DNA of 64,000 bases. Source: 20CM-2-55-15 sp964633285. Its GTDB lineage: Bacteria > Acidobacteriota > Terriglobia > 20CM-2-55-15. The notes beneath the pieces were generated by a model. It worked only from the letters and a program-made list of their open reading frames with translations, made no database searches and had not been told where the DNA came from. Of the stretch, positions 35,288 to 43,707 are shown piece by piece (within the stretch, counting starts at the first letter, position 1; every line of letters begins with the position of its first letter). Both the position numbers and the translations under genes were made by a program. The DNA lies in NCBI GenBank assembly GCA_964633285.1, contig CAZWGA010000012.1, forward strand, positions 45,355 to 109,354, given 5' to 3'.

Positions 35288-35920
35288 TCACATCCAGGTC
35301 ACATCGAAGACTCCACGGAGCGCATTGAAGCACCGAACGGTTTCGCCGGAAATCAGTTCGTCGAGGCGGATGATGCCTTCCGCTATTTCTTTTTTGTCCA
35401 GCAACTCGCTCCGCATCACCCCCGCCAGCAGGCCACAGGATTGTTGCGGAGTAATCCATTGTCCTTTACGGCGCACGGCGACATTGCCGATCGTAATTTC
35501 GGTGATCTCGCCGCGTTCATTCGCGAGCAGGGCTTCGGTGTTCGCGTTGCCCTCCCGCCTCGCGGCGTCATAGATTTCCCGTTTCGTCGTCTTGTAATAG
35601 AGAAAAGGGTTGCCGGAATTCACCCGAACCGACGCGGCTTTCAGCAGTCTCGGATTCGGTCCCCGCGCCGCCAGATCTCCCGATTCCAGCTCGTAGTGAC
35701 CGTCGCGGCCGAGAGTCAGCCGCAGCCACGCTGGAGCCTGATATTGCGAAGCGCGGGCTTGAATCGCGCGCTCGACGTTGTCGAGATCACAATGAAACGA
35801 GAAGTGGCGCGCCGACTCGCTCAGTCTTTCGAGATGCCGTGTGAAGAGAAAGACCTTGCCGTCCGGCAGGATTCGCATTGATTCCATGAGACGAAAATCA
35901 TCCGTGGGCATGGTTGTCAT
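35288..35920 (-). CDS. pabC: Aminodeoxychorismate lyase-like class IV aminotransferase
   Basis: A fold-type IV PLP enzyme of about 210 residues that would release pyruvate from aminodeoxychorismate to give p-aminobenzoate. Visible blocks are VFLFTRHLERLSESA (about 17-31), a PLP-lysine candidate in LYYKTTKREIYDAARR, EALLANERGEITEITIGNVAVRR and ITPQQSCGLLAGVMR. These fit PabC better than branched-chain aminotransferases, and the position beside pabB supports the call. The start is uncertain, with ATG codons at 35920 and 35911; I use 35920. Convergence with pabB leaves ten bases between stops. Its start region is divergent from the ankyrin gene. Confidence 0.83.
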   Translation of the reverse strand: MTTMPTDDFRLMESMRILPDGKVFLFTRHLERLSESARHFSFHCDLDNVERAIQARASQYQAPAWLRLTLGRDGHYELESGDLAARGPNPRLLKAASVRVNSGNPFLYYKTTKREIYDAARREGNANTEALLANERGEITEITIGNVAVRRKGQWITPQQSCGLLAGVMRSELLDKKEIAEGIIRLDELISGETVRCFNALRGVFDVTWM

Positions 35921-35985
35921 TATCACACGGTGTGATGGTAGGCTAGAGCGCCATGAATCTCTCGCGGCCACGATTGGAGATCGTT

Positions 35986-37869
35986 ATGCGCCATGTATTT
36001 GTATTGATGTGTCTGTTCAGCGTCACTTCGTTTGCGGCGTCGCCCGAGTTGCTGGTTGCGATACGTAACGGCGATCACGCGACGGTTCAGAAGCTTCTGG
36101 CGGCGAAGGCGGACGCGAATACGGCAGACAAGAGTGGAACGACGGTCCTGATGCATTCCGTCATCGAATCCGATACCCGAATGATGAAGCTTCTGATCGA
36201 TGCCGGCGCTGACGTCAACGCCAGGAACGCGCTGGATTCCAGCGCGTTGATGTATGCCGTGACCGATCTTGCCCGGACGCGTCTCCTTCTCGACGCCGGC
36301 GCGAATGTTCAGGTGACCGGCAAGGCCGGCGCAACTCCAATGAGCGTCGCCGTTACGGCGTTTGGCTCGACTCCGGTTCTGAAACTTTTGACGGCAAAAG
36401 GCGCGGCGCCGGAACCACGGCTGATGGCGCTTGCTGCGGCCAACGGCGACATCGAAGCGATTCAGTATCTGCTCAGCATCGGTGTTCCTGCGGGCGATGC
36501 CGGCGGCGCGACGCTCTCAGCCGCCGCCAGCGCGCGATGCGAAGCATGCGTCCGGCTGCTTGTGGAAAAAGGAGCTCCCGCCAACGGACTACGCGCGAAC
36601 GGAGTCGGCGTATTGAATGAAACAACACGGCGCGCTATGGTCGAGCTTTCTCAGTTTCTTCTCGATCATGGCGCTTCGCTGGAATCCAAAGACCGTGAAA
36701 ACTTCACGCTTCTGATGCAGGCCGTACTCTCCATGGAAGCGCCGGCGGCGCGGGACCGCATGATTCAATGGCTGCTTTCGAAGGGTGTCGATCCGAACGC
36801 GAAGAATGATCGCGGGGACACGGCGTACCTGCTTGCGGCGCGGGTTGGAATTCCGTCAACGCTGCAGATTCTCGTGAAGGCCGGCGCCAAAGAAGCGAAG
36901 GAAGAATGGCCGAAGCCGTCCGGTGGGAGCGCGTCCGCCGAAGCCGCAATCCAGAAAATTCTTCCGATGATGGAAATCGGCGGCGAGCCGGTATTCAAGA
37001 ATCGTTCGTGTGTTTCCTGTCACAGCAACTCCGTTCCGGCAATGGCCGTGGCGCTCGCGCGGAAAAAAGGATTTGTGGTGAATGAAGAGCAGGCGAAGAA
37101 GGAGTTGGGTTTCGCGGTCGACACCGACACGCCGTATCTGGAGCCCATGCGCCTGGGTTCAACAATCGGCGGCGCCTCCAACACCGTCGGCTACACACTG
37201 ATGGGCATGGCGGCCGCCGGATATGCCGCAGATGGTTTGACCGATGCCCATATTCACTATCTCGGCATCCATCAGTCGCCCGATGGCGCCTGGCGAAACA
37301 ACAGCTACCGGCCGCCTGAAGAATACAGCGCGCTCACGACAACGGCCGTGGTTTTGAGAGCGATCAAGCTGTATCCCATTCCCGGCCGCCGCGAGGAATT
37401 TGAAAAACGCGTCACGAATGCAAAACGCTGGCTGCTCGCCGCAAAAGCAGTTTCCGTCGAAGAACGATCGATGCAACTCAACGCCCTCGCCGATGCCGGC
37501 GCGACTGCCGCGGAGCGCGCACCTTTTGTTCGAGCCCTGAAAGCCGCGCAGAATCCGGATGGAAGCTGGAGCCAGATCCCCGGCATTCCGGCCGAAGCTT
37601 ACGCAACCGGCGAGTCCCTCTATGCATTGCATGTTTCAGGGAATGTGCCGGTGAAAGATCCCGCATATCAGAAGGGTGTTCAGTGGCTGCTTCGAAATCA
37701 ACTTGCCAATGGTTCGTGGTTTGTTCCCACTGTCGCTGTTCCCGTTCAGCCTCACACGTTCGAAAGTTTCCCCAACGGCTGGCATCAATTTGCATCGGAG
37801 GCGGGATCGAGCTGGGCGGCGTTGTCGCTGCTGTTCACGCTGCCGGACAAGCCGGCGGCAAACCACTGA
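35986..37869 (+). CDS. Secreted ankyrin-repeat / heme c / alpha-alpha toroid protein
   Basis: A 627-residue exported protein with an unusual architecture. A signal peptide (about 1-18, ending SFAAS) is followed by ankyrin repeats (about 20-310; NTADKSGTTVLMHSVIESD, AGADVNARN, DPNAKNDRGDTAYLLAA). A single heme c site CVSCH (Cys342-His346) comes next, then a terpenoid-cyclase-like alpha-alpha toroid (about 400-620) with QW-like turns QSPDGAW, QNPDGSW and QLANGSW. Start at 35986: GGAG lies seven bases upstream. Similar large proteins occur in acidobacteria and planctomycetes, without a proven reaction. The toroid lacks an obvious DxDD cyclase acid motif, so terpene cyclisation is not supported; a redox-linked binding role is more likely. 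Confidence 0.82.
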   Translation: MRHVFVLMCLFSVTSFAASPELLVAIRNGDHATVQKLLAAKADANTADKSGTTVLMHSVIESDTRMMKLLIDAGADVNARNALDSSALMYAVTDLARTRLLLDAGANVQVTGKAGATPMSVAVTAFGSTPVLKLLTAKGAAPEPRLMALAAANGDIEAIQYLLSIGVPAGDAGGATLSAAASARCEACVRLLVEKGAPANGLRANGVGVLNETTRRAMVELSQFLLDHGASLESKDRENFTLLMQAVLSMEAPAARDRMIQWLLSKGVDPNAKNDRGDTAYLLAARVGIPSTLQILVKAGAKEAKEEWPKPSGGSASAEAAIQKILPMMEIGGEPVFKNRSCVSCHSNSVPAMAVALARKKGFVVNEEQAKKELGFAVDTDTPYLEPMRLGSTIGGASNTVGYTLMGMAAAGYAADGLTDAHIHYLGIHQSPDGAWRNNSYRPPEEYSALTTTAVVLRAIKLYPIPGRREEFEKRVTNAKRWLLAAKAVSVEERSMQLNALADAGATAAERAPFVRALKAAQNPDGSWSQIPGIPAEAYATGESLYALHVSGNVPVKDPAYQKGVQWLLRNQLANGSWFVPTVAVPVQPHTFESFPNGWHQFASEAGSSWAALSLLFTLPDKPAANH

Positions 37870-37893
37870 AACCCGGCTTGCGATGGCGAAGAT

Positions 37894-38664
37894 TTACTTT
37901 CCCAGCTGACCCTGCGTGAACATGCGTTTCAGCCAGAGATTATTTTCCTGGCAGATGTATTCCATGATTTCGCCGTTCGGAACCCAGTTGATCTCGAAAC
38001 GAATGGTCCACGGACGCGTGTAGGCGCCGGGATCGTCGATGGTGGCTTCGTAGCGGAGGGTCATGAGATCGGGGCGGGAATAGCGTTCGATGACGTGGAG
38101 TTGTTCGGTATGCGGATCACCATAACCGTCGATCCATGTGCCTTCATTGAATCCCGTGACATCGACGACGAGCGTGTCGCCTTCCCAATGTCCAACCGAA
38201 TGTCCGATCCACGTGGGTGTGAGCTTGTCGCCCACGGGATGCGCGCGTCCATCCATATAGATGTTGCGCCAGATGTGAGCGCCCCCTTCATAGATGATGA
38301 GGATGCGCTTTTCTTCGGGAAGCTGAACGAACTGCATCGGGAATGGCGTGGTCATGGCGCGAGGCCCGCCGGGCGGAAGACAGAATCCTTCAGGATCATA
38401 TTTCGACAAGGTCACCTGACGGAATTCCCTCAACGCTTTGGCCCAGGGCTGATAGGGAATTTCCTTGCCCTCGAGGAGTACTTCTTCGTAACCCCAGTGC
38501 TGGCGCGGCATCCAGAAGCCTTTGTTGGGTTCGGTGCTTCCGAGATTCACGGTGCCGTCGGCTCGCCGCGGAGTGGGCTGCGCGGGCGGTTTGTTGGTGT
38601 TCTGCTGTGCAAGGAATGCGGGAGCAGCCGCGAATAACAGCAGCATGAGGCCAAGCCTTCGCAT
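37894..38664 (-). CDS. Secreted protein with GHWEGDTLVVDV motif (third of three)
   Basis: A 256-residue exported protein (signal peptide about 1-19, ending AFLAQ) of the same family as the genes at 25982 and 26903. Shared blocks are DGTVNLGSTEPNKG, FCLPPGGPR, MDGRAHP, GHSVGHWEGDTLVVDVTGF, then QLHVIERYSRPDLMTLRYEATIDDPGAYTRPW (only its start and end are diagnostic) and IMEYICQEN. Function is unknown. It starts two bases after the stop of the metallo-beta-lactamase gene, so the two form an operon, and the protein probably works in the periplasm with that hydrolase. Confidence 0.75.
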   Translation of the reverse strand: MRRLGLMLLLFAAAPAFLAQQNTNKPPAQPTPRRADGTVNLGSTEPNKGFWMPRQHWGYEEVLLEGKEIPYQPWAKALREFRQVTLSKYDPEGFCLPPGGPRAMTTPFPMQFVQLPEEKRILIIYEGGAHIWRNIYMDGRAHPVGDKLTPTWIGHSVGHWEGDTLVVDVTGFNEGTWIDGYGDPHTEQLHVIERYSRPDLMTLRYEATIDDPGAYTRPWTIRFEINWVPNGEIMEYICQENNLWLKRMFTQGQLGK

Positions 38665-38666
38665 GG

Positions 38667-39644
38667 CTATTTCTTGACGCCCTTATCCAGTTCGGCGAAT
38701 GCCAGCTTGACGTTGTTCTTCAGCCGAATGGGATCGATCATGGCGTAGCCCTTGTACTTTGCGGGAATCTTCCAGTTCGCAACGATATCGTCGATGCTCT
38801 TGCCCGACATCTTCGCCGCGCGGACATCGTTGTAAAACTCACGATTGAACGCCGCGTATTCCTGAAGATCCGATGGAGTCATTTGCGTGCTGTGGCCCGT
38901 GATAATCGTGACAACATTCTTCAAGGTGTCGTGGCCTTTCTGAAGGCTGTTTGCAATCACCGCGGCACTGCCCCCGTTATTCGCGTCCAGCAGCGGAAGA
39001 TTCTTGCCGGAGAAAATGTCGCCTGCATGAACGATCTGCAGAGCCGGGAACAGAACCCACGCATCGCCGTTCGTGTGGCCGCGCCCGAAGTAAAACAAAT
39101 CGATTTCATCGGCGCCGGTGAACAGCTTCATTTTGGTTTTGAACGTGTGTTTCGGAAGGCCGCGTCCATTGTTCTCCTGGAAGATCGTCTGCTTGGGAAC
39201 GGTTTGATCGGCGGCTGTGCTGTTCGGGATCATTTTCATCATGTTCGCTTTCGTGTTCTCCTGAACGATGATGTCGACCTCAGCCGGAAACTCCACGTTG
39301 CCGCTCACGTGGTCGCCATGGGTATGCGTGTTGATCAGAGTCGTTACGGGCTTGTTGGTGAGTTCCTTGATCTTGTCGAGAATCGGTTTGCCCCATCCGG
39401 GATTTTTCGCATCGACCACGACAACGCCCGTCGACGTGATGAACACCGCTGTGTTTCCGCCGCTCCCACCGCTGTTGGGACCTGCGCCTCGAAGCACAAA
39501 CAGGTTGTCTTTCAGTTTCTCCGCCTCGATGACTTTAGGAGCCGGCGCCGCGCCGCGTCCCTGTTGTGCCTGCTGTTGAGCACCGACGACAATCGAAATC
39601 GCGCCCGCGAGCAGCAGCGCGCCCAGTACGAGGTTCCTTTTCAT
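38667..39644 (-). CDS. Secreted metallo-beta-lactamase-fold hydrolase
   Basis: A 325-residue exported MBL-fold enzyme. A signal peptide (about 1-22, ending VVGAQ) and a Gln-rich linker precede the fold. The metal motif HTHGDH follows NTHT at about 120-127, with GNTAVFITSTGVVVVDAKNPG ahead of it (about 65-85), YFGRGHTNGDAWVLFP, HAGDIF and ITGHSTQM later. All expected zinc ligands appear present. The start at 39644 has GGAGG seven bases upstream; the longer frame includes a translated repeat. The next gene follows after two bases. The substrate is unknown; the fold fits beta-lactam, lactone or thioester hydrolysis. Confidence 0.86.
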   Translation of the reverse strand: MKRNLVLGALLLAGAISIVVGAQQQAQQGRGAAPAPKVIEAEKLKDNLFVLRGAGPNSGGSGGNTAVFITSTGVVVVDAKNPGWGKPILDKIKELTNKPVTTLINTHTHGDHVSGNVEFPAEVDIIVQENTKANMMKMIPNSTAADQTVPKQTIFQENNGRGLPKHTFKTKMKLFTGADEIDLFYFGRGHTNGDAWVLFPALQIVHAGDIFSGKNLPLLDANNGGSAAVIANSLQKGHDTLKNVVTIITGHSTQMTPSDLQEYAAFNREFYNDVRAAKMSGKSIDDIVANWKIPAKYKGYAMIDPIRLKNNVKLAFAELDKGVKK

Positions 39645-39703
39645 GATCGACCTCCAAAATGTGAATGCGGGAATGGAATTATAGTCTGAAAGTGGAAACA
39701 ATG

Positions 39704-39728
39704 AAAAACCCCTCTCCCACTGAGAGGG
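39704..39728 (-). terminator. Terminator-like hairpin in the metallo-beta-lactamase leader
   Basis: On the minus strand CCCTCTC / GAGAGGG form a 7-bp stem with loop AGTGG, followed by GG and five T. It sits about 60 bases upstream of the hydrolase start, not after a gene, so it could act as a leader attenuator. The same CCCTCTCC-type palindrome also occurs as a dispersed repeat in such genomes, which would make its position accidental. Confidence 0.4.
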
Positions 39729-39853
39729 CAAGACCTCGAATGGATTGCCGCGCTGATCACAACAGCGCTCTCTTATATCGAATTGTGTTTTCCGGCCGGG
39801 ATTGATTTATCGCTCTCAATCAGGCGTGACAGAATCGAGCCGAACTGCGTAAG

Positions 39854-40159
39854 ATGAAATCGATGAACATCAATGTTCCGAACTCACTAAAGAACTTAAT
39901 AAACGAGCAGGTCAACTCCGGCCGCTATGCAAATCCCGATGCGTTCGTCGCAGAGTTGCTCGAAGCGGAGGCCGCAATGTTCGAACGTATTAAGCGTGGC
40001 GAAGCGCTTCCACTTGACGAACACTTCGATAGGCGGTTGGAGGTACTCCTCGATGAGGCGGAGAACAGCGGCAACTACGTGACCGCGACGAAGGAAGATT
40101 TCGACGCTATGGAACGTGAAGCTCTCAAACTGATCCGGGAAAAGAAAAAGTCATCCTAA
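39854..40159 (+). CDS. ParD-like antitoxin
   Basis: A 101-residue protein with an N-terminal ribbon-helix-helix DNA-binding segment (MNINVPNSLKNLINEQVNSGRY, cut here at the helix; about 4-45) containing the phrase YANPDAFVAELL typical of ParD/CopG-like antitoxins. The acidic C-terminal tail would wrap the toxin. It lies three bases upstream of a ParE/RelE-family toxin gene in the usual antitoxin-first order. An alternative start is the ATG three codons downstream. As with most such pairs it should repress its own promoter; no operator was identified by eye. Confidence 0.82.
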   Translation: MKSMNINVPNSLKNLINEQVNSGRYANPDAFVAELLEAEAAMFERIKRGEALPLDEHFDRRLEVLLDEAENSGNYVTATKEDFDAMEREALKLIREKKKSS

Positions 40160-40162
40160 ATA

Positions 40163-40474
40163 ATGGCTCGCGCCGTACAACGTCCCGCGGCGCAACCGGA
40201 CTTCATCATTCATTACGTTTACTTGGCGGAGAATGCCGGCTTGGAAGTCGCGAAACGATTCCGAGAGGCGGTCGAGTCGGCCTACACTCAATTAGCCAAG
40301 ATGCCACGCATCGGAGCACCATCGAAAATTCGACGCGGTAAACATGCTGGAGTTCGCATCTGGCGAGTCCGAGAATTTCAGGAGTATTTGATTGCGTACA
40401 GGCCGCGTCGAGGAGGAGTCGGAATCGAACGGCTGATCCATGCGAAGCAGGACTATCGGCGCCTTCTCACATGA
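40163..40474 (+). CDS. ParE/RelE-family toxin
   Basis: A 103-residue basic protein of the ParE/RelE superfamily. Characteristic text is AQPDFIIHYVYLAENAGLEVAKRF (only the first part is diagnostic), AYTQLAKMPRIGAP and the beta-strand block GVRIWRVREFQEYLIAYRPR followed by IERLIHAKQDYRRLL. ParE members poison DNA gyrase and RelE members cut mRNA; the alignment pattern here fits ParE, but the target cannot be proven from sequence. The ATG is three bases after the antitoxin stop, so the two are translationally linked. Confidence 0.82.
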   Translation: MARAVQRPAAQPDFIIHYVYLAENAGLEVAKRFREAVESAYTQLAKMPRIGAPSKIRRGKHAGVRIWRVREFQEYLIAYRPRRGGVGIERLIHAKQDYRRLLT

Positions 40475-40680
40475 ACAGCGTAGGCTGTCTACCGCGCTCC
40501 TCGTAGTGCTTCTTGAATCGTGTTTTGGTTTTCCGGGCGGTCTGAATTATCGTTCGCGCCAAGATGACCTGTCGGATTTTATGGTGAATAGTGCCGGTCG
40601 ACCGGCGCGCGCTGGCATAGACTGGATCGACAAGACCGTGTTCGACTGATTACTCGAGGCCGTCCGGTGATCGGTGAGCT
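40475..40680. other. Short intergenic region without a supported gene
   Basis: About 200 bases between the toxin gene and the orphan antitoxin. A short frame continuing from the toxin end (40440-40649) has no start support. A perfect 14-base palindrome, GCCGGTCGACCGGC, lies at 40593-40606. I see no toxin gene here that would pair with the antitoxin at 40681. Confidence 0.4.
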
Positions 40681-40935
40681 TCACGAGGCGGATTTACTGC
40701 TGGATCGGCTGTTGGCGAGCCGGATCTCTTCAGACGAAATCTCTCCATGCTCTTTCTCGTAAGCAGACACAAATGCAGCCAGCGATTTCAATCTTTGCTC
40801 TTGGGCAAGCTTGAACTGAAGGGCATCGTTGACCCAGGCGCTGATGCTGGCCGCTTGCCCGCGTTTGACGGCCTTCTCAGCCGCCCTGATCAAGATGGAG
40901 TCTACAGAGACCGACAGACGTTCTTTCGAACTCAT
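40681..40935 (-). CDS. Orphan ribbon-helix-helix antitoxin-like protein
   Basis: An 84-residue protein with an N-terminal beta strand and helices, SSKERLSVSVDSILIRAAEKAV (diagnostic start) and the phrase AASISAWVNDALQFKLAQEQR, matching VapB/MazE-like antitoxins best known from actinobacteria. The tail is acidic and then Ser-rich. Such antitoxins normally precede a PIN-domain toxin; the 200 bases downstream on this strand hold no such frame, so it appears to be an orphan or the survivor of a decayed pair. Confidence 0.6.
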   Translation of the reverse strand: MSSKERLSVSVDSILIRAAEKAVKRGQAASISAWVNDALQFKLAQEQRLKSLAAFVSAYEKEHGEISSEEIRLANSRSSSKSAS

Positions 40936-41081
40936 TCAGGCATGCTAACACAATGCAAGAATCTGCTATCTCGCAGCCATTCCTGTCGCTCGCAAGCGAG
41001 TTAGCAGCTTTTCACCCACACACTTCGCGGCCTCCACTTCTTCGACTTTTTGTCCAAGGCCCTCGGAGGTGTACGCCGCAG

Positions 41082-41894
41082 CTACAGTATCTTCTGCAGC
41101 CGGCCGAGAAACTCGAACTCGATGCGTTTGGCCGATAGGCGATGGTCCTCGTGGATGCGCTGGTCCCTGTCGCCTCCGTGCATTTCCTGCACGCGTTCAT
41201 TGAAGAATGGTTTCGGTCCTGAAGCGGTGTCGATCTGTTCGCGCAGCGCTTCCAGTCTCTTGGGAATCCGCGCCATGAGATCTTCGATGCCGGCCGGCTT
41301 GTGGTTTTCAACGACGTTCAGAAGTTCGTTCGCATCCTCGATGCTGTAGGTCTTCTGTTCGACAGCCGCCTGCAAATAACGCTCGAGAATGTTGCGGCAC
41401 GCATCCGTATCCCATACGGCGCTGCGGGCGATCGTCTTGAGCATCGGGCGATCGCCGGCGGGCATTTGCTGCTCGATCACTTTGAAGAGCGGCGCCGGAA
41501 TCGTTGCGTCAAGTCGAAGCCGGTAGACGTATCGTTCGATCGTCACATCGCGCAATGGGACGGCATGCCGACGGCTGTCGCTGGTTACGAGGACTGCCCG
41601 CGTGGGCCGCTCAACAAGAGCTTGAACAAGACCCGGCCATTGTTCTCGCGGAATCGAATCCTTCCCCAGCAATTCCGCGAAAGGCGCCTGATCGGCGAGT
41701 TTCGGAGTGAAGACGGGCGACAGGATCAAATCGATTTCATAGTCTTCGAGGCTCGAAAGGTCCGTCACAAGAAAGGCTCCAATGGCGTCGTGATCCACAC
41801 CATAAGTTCCTTCGATGTAATTCTGCACGCGGGGCGACAGTTCGCGCGGCCGTTCGAGTTCGGTAGCGAGAGTTTCGATCAGGTTCGACAGCAT
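41082..41894 (-). CDS. Hypothetical protein, 270 residues
   Basis: I do not recognise this protein. It is 270 residues, acidic, without signal peptide or membrane segment. Its N-terminal half alternates hydrophobic strands (AIGAFLVTDLSSL, YEIDLILSPVFTP, TRAVLVTSD) and the C-terminal half is helical (MPAGDRPMLKTIARSAVW, RNILERYLQAAVEQ, YSIEDANELLNVVENH). The block structure suggests a two-domain cytoplasmic protein, and codon use resembles neighbouring genes. It is divergent from the ABC exporter pair, with start codons 32 bases apart, so the two units share a control region and may be functionally linked. A role in exporter regulation is possible but unproven. Confidence 0.65.
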   Translation of the reverse strand: MLSNLIETLATELERPRELSPRVQNYIEGTYGVDHDAIGAFLVTDLSSLEDYEIDLILSPVFTPKLADQAPFAELLGKDSIPREQWPGLVQALVERPTRAVLVTSDSRRHAVPLRDVTIERYVYRLRLDATIPAPLFKVIEQQMPAGDRPMLKTIARSAVWDTDACRNILERYLQAAVEQKTYSIEDANELLNVVENHKPAGIEDLMARIPKRLEALREQIDTASGPKPFFNERVQEMHGGDRDQRIHEDHRLSAKRIEFEFLGRLQKIL

Positions 41895-41925
41895 GATTTA
41901 CGGTATCATGCGAAATTCAGTGCTT

Positions 41926-43707
41926 ATGAAAAAAGAAGTCCCTTTCAAGAAGCCGCCGGGACGGCCAGGTCCTCCGGGCCCTCCCAATGCCGGCCTGTTC
42001 AAATTGCTAAAGCCGTACCGCGGGCTTGTCATGGTGCTGGTTGCCCTGACCATTTTCGGGAACGCGCTGAATCTTGCAGTGCCGAAGATCATCGCGCACA
42101 CCATTGACGCGTACAGCCGGCCGGACTTTGTGCTGAGCACGCTGATGATCGAGTTCCTGATCGTTTCGACAGGTATTTTCTTATTCTCGTATTTCCAGAG
42201 CATCGTCCAGACCTATGCGTCCGAGCGGATCGCGAAGGATATGCGCACGAAACTTGCGGAAAAGATTTCGTTGCAGGACCACGCATTCGTTCAGCAAGTG
42301 ACGCCGGCCAAGCTTTTGACGAATCTTACTTCCGACGTCGATGCGGTAAAGACATTTGTCTCGCAGGCGTTTCCTCAGATTACGTCGTCTCTTTTTCTCA
42401 TCGTCGGCGCGGGGGTTCTCCTTCTTTCGATCGACTGGAAGCTGGGTCTCGCGGTTCTTTCGATTCTGCCGGTGATCGGTATCACGTTTTCGGTCGTGCT
42501 TGGAAAAGTCCGAAAGCTCTTCAGAAAAACGCAGGAGGCTCTGGACTGGCTGAACAAAGTCATCAGCGAAAGCGTTCTGGGATCGGCCCTCATTCGTCTG
42601 ATGAACACGCAGCATTACGAGTACGAGAAATTCCTTGCGGCAAACACGCAGGCAAGAACGATCAGTCTCGGCATCCTGAGGCTTTTTGCGAGTCTCATTC
42701 CGGTGATCATTTTCTGTTCGAACGTTGCCACGCTGACGATTCTTACTGTCGGCGGCCGGTTTGTCATCAATGGTTCGATGACGCTCGGCGATTTCACGGC
42801 CTTCAACAGTTACCTGGGAATTCTGATCTTTCCAGTCATCATCATCGGCTTCATGAGCAACGTCATGGCGCAGGCCACGGCATCGTACGCGCGGCTTTCG
42901 ATCATCCTGGATGCGCCGGGCAGAAAACATCCCGGAGAATTGAAAGCGGATCTTCGCGGCGACATCGCGATCAAGGATGTCACTTTGAGTTACGGACAAA
43001 AAGCGGTTCTCAAGGATATTTCGTTCGCCGCGAAGGCAGGGACCCGGAATGCCGTGATCGGTCCGACGGCAGCCGGCAAGACTCAGCTTTTGTATTTGCT
43101 CACCGGCTTGATCCGTCCGGCATCAGGTGCGGTTGAGTTCGACGGCAAGCCTGTCGATGTTTATGACAAAGACATTCTCCACAGGCAGGTCGGTTTTGTC
43201 TTTCAGGACAGCATTCTCTTCAATCTCACGTTGCGCGAGAACATCGCATTCAACACCCAGGTGAGCGATGAAGACCTGGCAAGGGCGATTTCAACCGCGG
43301 AGCTGAAGGACTTTATCGATTCATTACCGCAGAAACTGGATACCGTTGTGTCCGAACGCGGGACCAGTCTCTCCGGCGGACAGAAGCAGCGCATCATGCT
43401 CGCGCGCGCTCTTGCGCTGAATCCGCGGATATTGCTTCTGGATGATTTCACCGCGCGCGTCGATACGACGACGGAACGAAAGATTCTCGAGAATGTTCAC
43501 CGGAACTATCCCGGCATGACGCTGCTTTCGGTCACTCAAAAAATCGCGCCGGTGGAAGACTACGATCAGATTGTTCTTTTGATGGAAGGTGAAATGTTGG
43601 CGGCGGGCACTCACCAGCATCTGCTCGAGACGTCGCCGGAGTACGTTCAAATCTATGAGTCGCAACGCAGCACAAGTCAGTACGAGCTCCTACACGCTCA
43701 GCAATAA
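41926..43707 (+). CDS. ABC exporter half-transporter, subunit with degenerate catalytic site
   Basis: A 593-residue half-transporter. A cytoplasmic Pro-rich N-terminus (KKPPGRPGPPGPPN) precedes six membrane segments (about 25-310) and an ATPase domain (about 345-580). Walker A is GPTAAGKT and the signature LSGGQ is intact. However, the residue after the Walker B Asp is Asp, not the catalytic Glu (ILLLDDFTARVD), and the switch His is replaced by Gln (SVTQKI). This is the degenerate partner of a heterodimeric exporter like TM287/288, BmrCD or MdlAB. It overlaps the partner gene by 53 bases. The cargo (drug, lipid or peptide) is unknown. The start is the ATG at 41926; a longer frame begins 11 codons earlier. 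Confidence 0.87.
   Translation: MKKEVPFKKPPGRPGPPGPPNAGLFKLLKPYRGLVMVLVALTIFGNALNLAVPKIIAHTIDAYSRPDFVLSTLMIEFLIVSTGIFLFSYFQSIVQTYASERIAKDMRTKLAEKISLQDHAFVQQVTPAKLLTNLTSDVDAVKTFVSQAFPQITSSLFLIVGAGVLLLSIDWKLGLAVLSILPVIGITFSVVLGKVRKLFRKTQEALDWLNKVISESVLGSALIRLMNTQHYEYEKFLAANTQARTISLGILRLFASLIPVIIFCSNVATLTILTVGGRFVINGSMTLGDFTAFNSYLGILIFPVIIIGFMSNVMAQATASYARLSIILDAPGRKHPGELKADLRGDIAIKDVTLSYGQKAVLKDISFAAKAGTRNAVIGPTAAGKTQLLYLLTGLIRPASGAVEFDGKPVDVYDKDILHRQVGFVFQDSILFNLTLRENIAFNTQVSDEDLARAISTAELKDFIDSLPQKLDTVVSERGTSLSGGQKQRIMLARALALNPRILLLDDFTARVDTTTERKILENVHRNYPGMTLLSVTQKIAPVEDYDQIVLLMEGEMLAAGTHQHLLETSPEYVQIYESQRSTSQYELLHAQQ

Noticed and set aside
40440..40649. Short plus-strand protein after the toxin gene
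   Set aside because: It starts inside the toxin gene in another frame, has no ribosome binding site and no family resemblance.
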